DNA of 64,000 nucleotides from Dipteris shenzhenensis (Eukaryota; Polypodiophyta; Polypodiopsida; Gleicheniales), in the NCBI GenBank assembly GCA_047967505.1, contig CM106538.1; one strand, 5' to 3'. This document shows, in pieces, positions 10,501 through 22,500 of this stretch (positions within the stretch are counted from its first letter, which is position 1; every line of letters begins with the position of its first letter). The position numbers were made by a program, and so were the translations under genes. Below the pieces are notes generated by a model that had not been told where the DNA came from, ran no database searches, and saw only the letters and a list, made by a program, of their open reading frames with translations.

Positions 10501-13500
10501 ATGGCAGGAGGCATGGTCGATGGCCATGACTTGCATCATTTCTTTGGATCACAGACCCCTTAGGGAAGACGATGTTCCTCATATTTCATATTTTACATTT
10601 TGTATCTAGGCAATTTTGGTACTCTATTTCATTTCATTTTGTATCTAGGATTTTTGTAGCCATTTTTGGCATCTTAGCGGTATTACGATGAGGCCACCTA
10701 GTTGGCGCATCGTTGATGATGTATTTTCCTTTCGGATGATTTTGTGTCCCATAGGCCATGTATGGCCTTCCGTGGACCTTTAATAAAATTTCTTTCTTTC
10801 TTTCTTTCTTTCTCTCTCTCTCTCTTTGTGCAATTTACATGGGTCGTCATCGAGGAGATGAGATCGAGATCCCGTAAAGTCTACACCTGCTTTGTGAATT
10901 TGGGAAGGCCTTTGACACAGTTCCACAAGCACGTATGATTAGTAGACTCAAGGAGATGGAGATCCTAGGAGACATGATCTAGGGAGGGATGAGTTTATAT
11001 GAGTCAGTCAAAGGGAGAGTACGTGCCCTTGGAGGCCTGCCAGATTGGATTGAGAGAACGATCAGAGAGAAGCTAGGATGCCCGCTTACATCAGGACTCT
11101 TTGGGCTCTATAGCGATGAGATCATGACTTTTATTCACGGCCTAGGGATCCTTGCTTGTTGATTTGATGCTACAATTATGGTTGTACATGGGGGACATAG
11201 TTCTCATCTCCTCTTCAGCAACGGCAGGCACCTAGAGCCGTAGAGCTGTTTTGCAAGGACAAAGACCCGACAGTTAATCTTGGCACGATCGAGTTTATGA
11301 TCTTTAATATCTTACGGGCAGTGCTTCATGGACATGGGTTCACTTACTGAGGAGAGCCGTTTGAGATCATGCAATCATTCACGTATCCAACACATGATCA
11401 ACGTGTATCTGAATACATGTGGGAGCTGGTGGACGCCGTCCTATTGCTAGTATGGTGGTCGATATGCCAAATGCCAAATGGGAGTGGTCCGTGCCAAGTG
11501 GGGGGGGGGGGGAGGGGTGTGAGGTCATGTACATGCGTCACATAGGTTGGGGAGCCCATCAAGTAGTCCACTGTGCTCGTTTCCCCTCCATGTGGGAAGC
11601 AAGTGAGCCCTCCGGATGATGGCCATCTGAGCAGGCTGTTATATGATCAAGTCATGCACTACTCCCATCTCTACTAGGTGTCGGCCATACTGTGTATCCT
11701 TATCCCGAGCTCTGCTGGATCAATCTGAATGAGCTGATTAGACTCATGGTAAGTGAGCAGAACAGAAGGGGCCTCAAGGCTATACTGAAGGGAGGGAAAC
11801 CTGTTTATATGGAGTCCTAGACTCTCAAACTATCTGCATCAAATACATTTAAAAAATGCTTCAAGTAATTGATGGGCAGTAATATTTCTGAAGGTTGCTA
11901 AAAGTAGTGCAGGAAGACCCATCTACAGGGTATCTTTTGGTTTGCAGGGCAGGAAAGGGCCTGAAAGTGTCCAGGGAGATCAATAAATGGAAGCATCAAG
12001 AATAGTGGACATCGAATTAGCGACAACTTTTGGATTGCCAAATGTCGTCTACCCTGCAAAACTTCACCATTGAGCAACTTCTTTGTATATATATGTACAT
12101 TCATATAACTGTCAAGACACCATTTTTTCTATCTGTGACTAACTTGATTTTGCTCCTCACTGGATGATGGTGGTGCAGGGACCCGCTGCTCTTAAGAAGT
12201 CCTTGTCTTATGAGCCTCATCTACAGATCCAGAATGCCTGGTGCTGCTCTTGAGAATGGATGCTAAATTTTGTTCTTGAAGGTCCAACCTGCAATTGTGC
12301 AACTTGAAATTGTCTGCATAAATTTCAAACTTCAGAGTCGATGGCTTTCCCTCGTTCTTAGTGTTTCAAGCTTATAAAAAGATTCTAGCCCTTCTTTATA
12401 AAAAGATTCTAGCTCAGAAGGGTTAATTCCATGAGAGAAATAGATCAAAAGGTTCTGGGAGTTGGGTTGTACATTCAAGTCACCCTTTCAATCTTACATT
12501 TCTCAAGAATGAAGCCTGATAATTTAATGCCCTTTTCTGAGCACTGCGTTGGGGTTTGCCTGCTGGCATTGGACGTCTGGAGGAGATCGTTGAGGATAGT
12601 CTTTGCTGGGATTCGGGATGAGATGGTGGAGACCTGGGGCGGTGGCCTGGGTTATAGAGAGAGGATATGCTTGTGGATATGAGGACATATAGTGGAGTTT
12701 GTGCTTCAGGTTGATAGGACAGGAGTTGGCCTTTATCCATTCTCTGGATTTCACAGAGATGGTGTGGACACCTAGACACTGCCTTAGTTTTTTTGTGGGA
12801 CTTCTGCAAACTATTAAAAAATATTTGGTTTCAAAGATAGCAGATCCCAGCAGGTGCTCTATCAATCATAGCTGCCGTGTATAGTACGTGGGTAGATTGA
12901 CCATGGTTGACCGAGGTATATTGTGGAGTTCCTCCGTTATAAATTGACAATAGAAATGGCATCCTCCCTCAGCTTCTCGGCTTTCTCCTTTACTGCCAGG
13001 TTGAACTTGTGGTAGGCCCAGTCATAGATTGAAATTTTGGGTCGCTTGTAACCCAATTGGTCCCACTGGTGCAAGGGCCATGAAGAATCCAAAAATGGGG
13101 AGCCAGAGCTTGTCGATAGCGAGCATCATTTTGTGGTACATATGGACGGCTAGGTGCAGGCAGGCCATAGAGCAGTAGACCACATCAGCCTCCAAGACAA
13201 TGGCCAGTGTTTGACTAGATATTATTCATACTCTCAGAGGTAGATGGTATAGACTCCAGGGAATTCGGATCATGCTAGGTGCAGATTTTATCAGCGTCTG
13301 GGAGCCAGGCCCCTTCCTTAATTTCACGGATGGAGGTATCCGGAGTGGCTATTTGTTCAGCCCTTTGTACGAGGTAATCCCTCATATAGCGAGACGAGCC
13401 AGGGGATATTTATCTTGTACCCTTCATTTGGGAGTTATATTTTTCTTGGTGTCCAGTCTCTAAGGACTTTATCAATAGAAGTTGGGTTTCTGTGGGAGCC

Positions 13501-16500
13501 ATTTCTGGGGTTGTTCTCAGCAGTTTAAGAATATTTGTCTAATGAGTCCATTCAAAGTTTAGGGGGATACGGACATCTCTTGGACTTGAAGAAGTGTTAA
13601 ATTGCATAGACTCCAGACACTCTAGTTCAATGGCCTTTTCTGAGGTTGCTCTCAGCATTTACAAATATGTCTAATGAGTCCATTAAGATTTAGTGGGATA
13701 GGGACACTTCTTTGCCCTTGAAAGTAGTGCTAAATCTCACAGACTCTAGACAGTCTAGTTCACGAATATATTAGCTATGATGTGACTTTTTCATCTTTTG
13801 TTGGTTGATTTAGCTGCATGTTTCAAGTAGTGAGGGTATCTTGTGCTATATTGCAAAGCTGTTACTGTCAATCATTTATCGACCTTGATCATCAGGCTGT
13901 AATATGATGGCTTAACATTTAGAAAAATCGTTTACTGTGTGTTGTCTGATTGCAGTATGTTAGGGAGGAACTGAATGTGTTACTGTCAATCATTTATCAA
14001 CCTTGATCATCAGGCTGTAATATGATGGCTTAGCATTTAGAAAAATCATTTACTGTGTGTTGTCTGATTGCAGTATGTTAGGGAGGAACTGAATGTGCGG
14101 ACACTTGTTAGTTGTAATGATCCTTTGAAATATGCAGCTCTGCGAGCAGAACCTGACTATAGGTATAACTACCATGTGCTCACATTTCTTTTTGGGAATT
14201 TATGTCAAGGACTTCTTGTTGCATATCTAGGCATTTGCTGTGTCAAATTCAGAATGCAAATTGAGCAGCATGCAAACTTGTTGTCAAAATGGAGCTGATC
14301 TTGCTTTCGCTACAGCTTGTTGGGGAAACGATTGGGAAAGGCCATGGGAGAAGTAGCGAAAGCTGTGAAGGGCATGGGTCAAAATGATATTCTAAGTTTT
14401 GAAAAGTCTGGAAATATACAACTTTCTGGGCATCAACTTTCTGTTGGAGATATTAAGGTGAAATATATTTCTAATTCATATGAATTTTTCTGTGCTTCGT
14501 ACATCTTGATGAGAAATGCGAAAAAGTTGGAGCTTGGCTGTTTTTTGTAGGTGTAATTTTGTGAATGAGCACAATAGTTCAGATCGAGTGAATTGATGTT
14601 GTCTAAGAAGTTAATATTCTCATTTATATCATAACACTATTCATTCTGTTGTCTTTGTGAGTGGACATCATTGGGGGTGTATTTGTGAGTGGACATCATT
14701 GGGGGCGTATTTGTTTTAAAGATGTAAACCCATGCAGATGCCATTAGACAAGTGCCTCACCACCTATACTATGCATCCGAGGCTTACAGTGGTATCTGTT
14801 CTTATAGATGTAAGACTAATCAATATTGTTTTATGAATATTTAATGCACTGCCTTTGCTAACCTTTTTGGCCCAATTGCAAAAAGTCTTATTTCTTTTGT
14901 TGGAGATGTTATGCTCAAGTTGAGGTAACATGACCTCGGAAGGGTCAGTGAACATTTTCCTATAAAGGATCAATGTTTGTATGGTATTAATTGGGCATCA
15001 TGTTAAGGGTCAAAAGGATTAATGTTAAGGTCCTTGATGTGATGACAAGGCATTGACTAGATGGATCTAAGGCTATGGGTCTTAAATGCATTAAATGTGT
15101 AATAAGCCTAGGGGCAAGTGAATAATGGTATCCCAAGAGAGAGGTAGAAAAGATGCATTTAAGACGTACCCTAGAATGAAGACATGTGGCATACTAGATC
15201 CATCTAGGGAATTGGGGCTTGGTGGATTTTGCAAGTAGGAGCTTTCACGCGTACGATTGGATTCTGAGTGTTTTGCACCGGAGAAGGCATGGCATCCAGG
15301 GGCATTTTATGCAACACCAAGGAACACTGCAGAGCCATATGCCCAAACATTTTGTACTCAAAGCATGCTCCCGCAAAAAGACAACCACATTATTAACTGT
15401 GACAGAGTAAGATTTTGGCGTGGGGGACATACCACTTTGCCTAATGATGCTGCAGTTTCTGGTAAAAGTTAAGCCAAGCATTGTGGAAAATGACGAGGAC
15501 ACTCCAGACTGGGAGATTGACATAGGATCCACTTGGATTCAGAGGGGTGTTTCCATCAGGTACCTAGGATGCCAGGTTGGGGAAGAACGCTTTGGTTATG
15601 TGTTCCCAATCCCAAAAATAAGCAATTGGAAATCGGTTATACCACCTTTGACCCGTTTTAACCGCATCTCTCCAAGTTCTGGAATTGGAATATCCGTATC
15701 CTAGAGAATGCAAAACCTGCAAGGATTGCCATTCAAGCGTGGGGGACATACCACTTTGCCTAATGATGCTGCAATTTTTTGCCAGGTTGGGGTGGGCATC
15801 TCTCCAGCACAACAGTTTGCTCCCTTGTTGGAGAGCATCAGGAGGAAACTCATTTTTTGGAGTTCTACTTGACTTGACCTTGCATCCAGAGTAGTGGTTG
15901 TGAACCGGGTATTATTGTCTACTGCCTTGTTCGTTTGCTCATGTTGGTGCAGATCTAGAGGTTATATCTGTCAGCTCATGAGACCTATTAGGAACTTCCT
16001 ATGGAGTGGGTTAGATGGCACCTCAGATTTTGTAGCCAGGGTGGCTTGGGAGACCCTCATTCTCCCCACAGGGGAAGGAGATCTCAATATTATTGATCCG
16101 AACTTGCAGTGTATGGTCTTGCTCTGCAAGTTTGTAATGAGAGGATTGATGCTTAGACAGGAGCCTTGGAAAGATTTTTTCTTACACAACATTCAGTCTT
16201 GTACACCTTCTCATGGGGGAGATTCGATGGACAGCTCGAGATGGATTTTTACATCAGCCCATCTTAGATCTCCCTCTTCCTCTCTCATGGCTTCCATTCT
16301 GAAAGCTTGGGGTAGCTTCAGAGACACTCTTTGGAGAGTTACACCCTCCTCTCGCGAAGAAATAGACAGGTAGTCAGTCATGTGGAATGAATCTATATTG
16401 GATGAGCATGGGAGATCACTAGGAGTGTCACATTATATGCAGTGGTATGATGGGAGAGGGGACCTGCTTCCACAGTAGGTGCCTGGAAGGCTTTTTGGAA

Positions 16501-19500
16501 GCTTCTAGAGGATCACAAACTCTTATTAGTTGGCCACCTCAGAGGGAGTGCAGTTAGGATGTAGCAGATAGAGGCAACCATACCAACAGAATGGATAGAT
16601 ATGGATGACATGCCGATCATAGAGTCCACTTGGTTGTGAGCTATCACGGGGACGGGTATTCGTTTACAGGTTATTGCCTTGCAGGATGCACATGAGGAGA
16701 CCCTTGTCTTTCATGTTCAGTCGGGAGGCAGACTTCTCAGATCTTCATATGATATTCTTTTGGAGGTTGCCTTCGAACCTGTTAGGATTGCAAGTTACAT
16801 GGAGTGGGGCACGGACTCACACTGGTATCTTGATCCTGACCCTGTTCTCCTGGCACTTGGGTCTTGGAGACTCTGGTTATATGGTGGCTCCCCCATTAGG
16901 TTCTTGCAGTGGGACCCAAGGGAGTAGGAATGGATTGATGAAGGGCACCGAGAGAAGTTCATTCCCTTCTTTCTTTACACAGTCAGAAACGCCTGGAGAT
17001 TTCAGCTTAGCAGTAGAGGTTGGAGTCCCTCCAAAGCTCCTCATTGGGATAGTTTTCCGATTTCTGCAGAGGTGTAAAAAAACTCTTGGAGGAGGCTCTC
17101 GAAATCCCTCAGAAATAGAAAGATCACTCTCTTCTTTTGTCTTTCTACTCATGGAGGGATTGCAGTGACCCTGTGGAGATCCAGGTTCGGGGCTGAACCT
17201 ACTTGTCCTCGATGCCACGTAGCAGTTGAGTCAGTTCAACATTGCCTCTGTGAGTGCAGACAGGCGACAACGCTCTGGAAGGGTGTTGCGAAGATTTTTA
17301 GCATATTTGTTAGAGCACCCTTCTTCATGACTTGGGGATCAGTGGCATGGTTATCTTTTACTGGCTCGCAGGTGTTTTTCGAGGGACATGACTTAGACTC
17401 AGGCTTCATTATATGATGACACTCTGTGGAGTCAAGTTCTCTCCAGGATATTCCCTTCGCTCCTTTAGAGGGGCTCATGCCTCGGTAGACACATCATGGG
17501 AGATTTTGGCTAGCATTGCAGCTTGGCATATTTGTAGGGCAAGATGTACGGAGGCGATGGAGGATACACAGGTTCACCCTTCCTAGTCAAATTGCAGAGG
17601 ACGGCATGACAAGCCCACCTAAGAAAGTGTCCAGCCTCGAAGACGATCTTGTAGATGTAATGGAGGAACTGGCTGAAAAGGCTGGAGCATCAAAGTAATC
17701 TTATGTCAAAGTGGACGATAATTTGTGCGCGCGTGCACACACACACGCTTTTTAAAAAAAAAGTGAAATCTTATATTTATGTGTGGGAAACCTAAAAAGA
17801 GGTAAAAACCCACCAATAAGTACAAGGAAAAAATTTACAAGTAAAGCCTCAGAGCAAAAGTCATGAGACAGCCAAGTAAAAAGTTACATATGAAGCTGGA
17901 GGAGGATCAAACATAGCATCCTCCAGCCTCAAATTATTGCTCTGTAAAAATTGATGCAGTGATGAAACCACACCTTCAATAAAAACAAGCTATTTTTTGC
18001 CCTTGTGATTCTTCTTGATATAGGCTGGTACCCGAATTTTCTGGATTACAGGGTCAAAAACCTGTTGTAACATGGGATGAAAAGATCCCAGTAAAAAAGG
18101 TACTTCTGCATATCGAACAGAAGAAGACTCTGGCACATGCATCAAAGGCAAAGGGGCTAAATCAACAGTTGTATCCTCCGATGAAAGAGCTGCATCTGAT
18201 AAAGCAGGACTCAGCATTTGAGCTTCACTCTGAGGATCAACCTAAGAAAGAGCAGGGGCATCATCCTATATAATCTCCTTTGCAAGGGGCACATCCATAT
18301 CCTGAGGGGAAGGATGTTGAAGCTGCTCAATAGGAGTCGGATCCTGAACTTCTTCAGCAAGAGAAAGAGAGGCGCATGATTTTTCTACCTTCCTCCAGTA
18401 ATGCTTCGGAGCAGTAAAGGAAGGCTTGTCCAGCAAAGCCTTAGCAGAAACCGGAGGAGAAGGTAGAGTAAACTTGGCGGCTGAAGGAGCAACAGGAGGA
18501 GTGGTCATGGAAGTAGAAGGGAAGGCACGTGCAAAATGACCAACTTGACGACACCTATAACAGGTTGTAGGAAAAGAAGCAGCATCGCAGGGTGGCACAT
18601 TTGGAAGCAGAATGTAGCCTGATGCGCATCGGATCAGCAAAGCCCAAATCAAGATCCAGAGTAGATGGCACAGGTTGCATCATATCCCATAAGATACAGA
18701 GTCGAACATCACGGGTAGCTTGCAAAAACTCCGGTCTCGGAACATGGAGAGGCCTCCCCATAAGCGCTGCGAGAGTTGGTAGATGCTGAAGAAGAGGCAC
18801 AGGTAGCGGTTTGAGGGTAATCCAAACCGGACAATGGGTTAGAAGAGACGCAGACGGATCAAATAGGGGATCCCAGGGCATGACATAAGCAAAAAAACCC
18901 GCTCCAGGAACACCAGCACGACTGACAAGGCGCTCTACCACATCAGTCGAGGAGCAGTGGGCATAGTAAAATCCTTTGCCTATAAAGACAAAGGAAGAGA
19001 TACAATCCGGACCCACTGCAACATCAGCCCAATGACGAAGATGAGCTGAAGATGAAACCCTGCCCATAAAATAGAGGCAGACTCCCAATTACTGAGCTTG
19101 ACGAAGACCGGAGACCAAAAGGGTAGAATCCAAGGAGCGAATAAGTGGGGAACCCGATAAAGGAGCTTTTGTGACAGAGGTAGAGCACTATTGGCGAAGA
19201 AGATCCAGCTGGAGAGAAGAAGAAGGACCATCAGAAACATGCAGCTTTTACGATTTGACTGAAGGCGAGGCAAACACACCACCATGCTTCCGCCGAAGAA
19301 AAACACGAGTAGTAGGAGTAGAGGCAGAAAGAGGAGGGGCTGAGGCAGAAAAAACAAAGGAAACAGGTGTTGAAGCAGCAGGAAGGGAGGAGGAAGATGA
19401 CACCGAGGGCTGGAACACCGGAACAGAAGGTAGAAGAGGCGCAGGGATAGATGGAGACCGTACAGGCTGTACGGACGGCCGTACTGTTTGTATAGATGGC

Positions 19501-22500
19501 CGTACGATAGGGTTTGCAGAAAGAAAAGGCAGAGAGGAAAGCTGCTGTAGGACTCAGTCCCGAGGGCTGTATGGAGGGTGCAGGAGAGGCAGTGACCTGT
19601 ACGGACTGTGTGAGAAGACCATATGAAGGGCACGACTGAACAAAACAGGGTTGGGACTGTACAAACGTGCGCTTGGGACTGTACAAACGTGCGCGAGAAG
19701 GGAGTAGGAAGCTCTACAGATGGTACGGATGGGGCTAGTAGGTGAATAGAGGATGACGAAATAGAAACAGAGGGGGACGGAGGGTTGACCAGGGCTGCGG
19801 GGGCTTGAGAGCTCTCCATCTCCAGTGGGAAAAGATGCAAAATGCAGCGACTGAACAAAACAGGGTTGGGACTGTACAAACGGGCGCGAGAAGGGAGTAG
19901 GAAGTTGTACGGATGGTACGGATGGGGCTAGCAGGTGAATAGAGGATGACGGAATAGAAACAGAGAGGGACGGAGGGTCGACCAGGGCTGCGGGGGCTCG
20001 AGAGCTCTCCATCTCCAGTGGGAAAAGATGCAAAATTAAGCCTGATGCGCATCGGATGGGCAAATCCCAAATCAAGATCCAGAGTAGATGGCACGGGCTG
20101 CGTCAGAATAGAAACAGAGAGGGACGGAGTGTCGATCAGGGCTGCGGGGGCTCGAGAGCTCTCCATCTCCAGTGGGAAAATATGTAAAATGCAGCCTGAT
20201 GCGCATCGGATGGGCAAATCCCAAATCAAGATTCAGAGTAGATGGCACGGGCTGCGTCCTATCCCACAAAACGCAAAGGCGAACATCACAGGAAGCTTGC
20301 AAGAACTCCTATCGCGGAACATGAAGAGGCCTTCCTAAAAGCGCTGCAAGAGTAGGAAGATGCTGAAGAAGAGGCACAGGTAGTGCTTTGAGAGTAATCC
20401 AAACCGGACAGTGAGTCAGGAGGGTAGCAGAAGGATCGAAAAGTGGATCCCTGGGCATCACATAAGCGAAGAAACCAGCCCCAGGAACACCAGCATGACT
20501 GACTAGCCGCTCCACCACGTCAGTCGAAGAAATGTGGGCATAATAAAATCCTTTGCCCAGAAAGACAAAGGAGGAAATACAATCCGGACCCATTGCGGCT
20601 TCAGCCCAACGATGAAGATGAGCGGCAGAAAGAACCCTGCCCATTAAGTAGAGACAGACTCCAAAGTGCTGAGCCTGTCTAAGACCTGAAACTAGAAGGG
20701 CAGAATCCAATGAACAAACAAAGGGGGAACCCGATGAAGGAACATCTGTGACAGAGGCTGAGCATAACTGACGCAGAACATCCAGTTGGAGGGAAGAAGA
20801 AGGGCCATCTGTGAGATCAAGCTTTGCCGATTTGAAAGAGGATGAAGAAGGAAAAGCACCGCGCTTCCGTCGAATGAAAACTCGAGCAGGAGGAACAGAG
20901 GCAGCATAAAAAACAAAAGATGTTTTGGGAGCCTGTACAGACGATCGTACAGAGTGTACGGATGGTTGTACAGATTGTATGGGCTTGTACGGACGGGGAA
21001 ACCTGTATGGATTTTGCAGGTACGGATGGAGTAGGTGGATTAGGTACGGATGAAGCAGGTACGGGCGTCCGCACCACGTGTACCTGTATGGAGGGTTGTA
21101 CGAAGGGCCGAATCGAAGGCTGTACAGAGAACTGCAGGGGGCTGTACGGGCAAAACCAGGGAGGGAACAGAGGGGGAGGGACGGTCGACCAGGGCTGCGG
21201 GGGCTGCAGAGCTCTCCATCGCCTCTACTACGTCACTCGCCAATGACACACACAAACACACACACAAAACTCACTCGCGCACACTTTTTTTTTTGGGTGA
21301 AAATTTAGATGCTTTATATTACAAAGTAGCTTTCCTCGAATAGGGAGCTCAAGTGTGCATCAACATAAGATCTCACTATGTGACAGGTGTACATTGTAGT
21401 GTATTTAATGAGTTTGTAGACAATCAACGAAACATTAAATGAAAAACAAGTCAAACCCCTGTTTGCGTGGGTGAATCCCAAAAAGCCAGAAGTACTTCCC
21501 AAAGGTAGAATTCGGAAATCTAGTTCTCCAATGCTGCCTAAGGAGATCCAAAAAATCATGGGTGTGTGGACAATGCCAAAGAAGATGAGGCATAGATTCC
21601 CATGGAGCCAAACATTTGCGACAAACAGCCAGAGCGATATGTCTGCGTGCCAAGAGTTGCTCAGCCGGAAGAACCCCCAGCAAGAAAAACACCTCTCACA
21701 AATTTTTTTTTGTGTGAAATTTTTGATGCTTTATATTATAGAGTAACTATGCCAAAATGGGATGTGCCAAAATACGTCAAGAGAAGATCTCAGTATATGA
21801 CAAGTATACATCAGAGTCTATGTAATGAGTTTGCAAACAATCATAGAGAGATTGCTGCAAAGAGTGCTTGAAAAAAGAGAAAGTTGTGAAAGTAGGATCA
21901 CCAAAGACTCTATGATTTTTGTCTTTCCATAGAGTCCAGAGTGCCCAGTAACGAACCCAAGTGAAAAATAAATAAACTCCTGTCTAGGTGGGTGAATCCC
22001 AAAAAGCCAGAAAAACTTCCCAAAAGTAGCATTTGGAAATCTGGTTCTCAAATGCTGCCCAAGGAAGCCCAAGAAAACATGAGTGTGAGAGGAATGCCAA
22101 AGAAGATGAGGCAGTGATTCCCGCGGAGCCAAACATCTGCGGCACACATCCGGAACAATATTTCTACGTGCCAAAAGCTGCTGAGACGGAAGAACCCCTA
22201 CCAAAACTCTCCACAAGCAAACCTATTGTGGAAGGGGAATTGTAGAATTCCAAATCACTCGTAGTCTCTTTTGTCATTGTTTTGCATAACGATTCATTTG
22301 CCAAAGATGGTTTGCCCTGTGTGAAACCTTGGGTAAGGCCAAAATAATTTTATATAAAGAAGATACAGTAATGTGGGAACGGCATGTCAACCCTAGTGAA
22401 TGAAGAGTCCAATCCTGAAGCTGGTCCTCAATCTCTAGCGATGGTAATGGGTGAAAAAGCTGAAGCATATGAGTAATAGTGTGCCATATATGAGCAAGCT

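Larger units (their letters stand above)
17745..21250 (-). mobile_element. ORF1-only LINE-like elements, rearranged (two copies' worth)
   Basis: On the minus strand this is an ORF1-type coding region with its own 3' UTR and A-run (about 17760), and no endonuclease or RT. A DUF4283-like domain occurs twice (20710-20309 and 19088-18555). One knuckle follows (CYRCRQVGHFARAF at about 18555-18515; the last zinc ligand Cys is replaced by Phe). A Pro-rich tail ends in AYIKKNHKGKK at about 18000. Between the two domains, the N-terminal start module is repeated several times (see 19740-20300). Frameshifts are frequent. The 5' end lies beside (CA)n at about 21245. Confidence 0.8.

Noticed and set aside
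13956-13978. A second copy of the start of IleRS exon c as a real exon
   Set aside because: It has an acceptor but no donor, and reading on reaches a stop. It is a duplication by-product.
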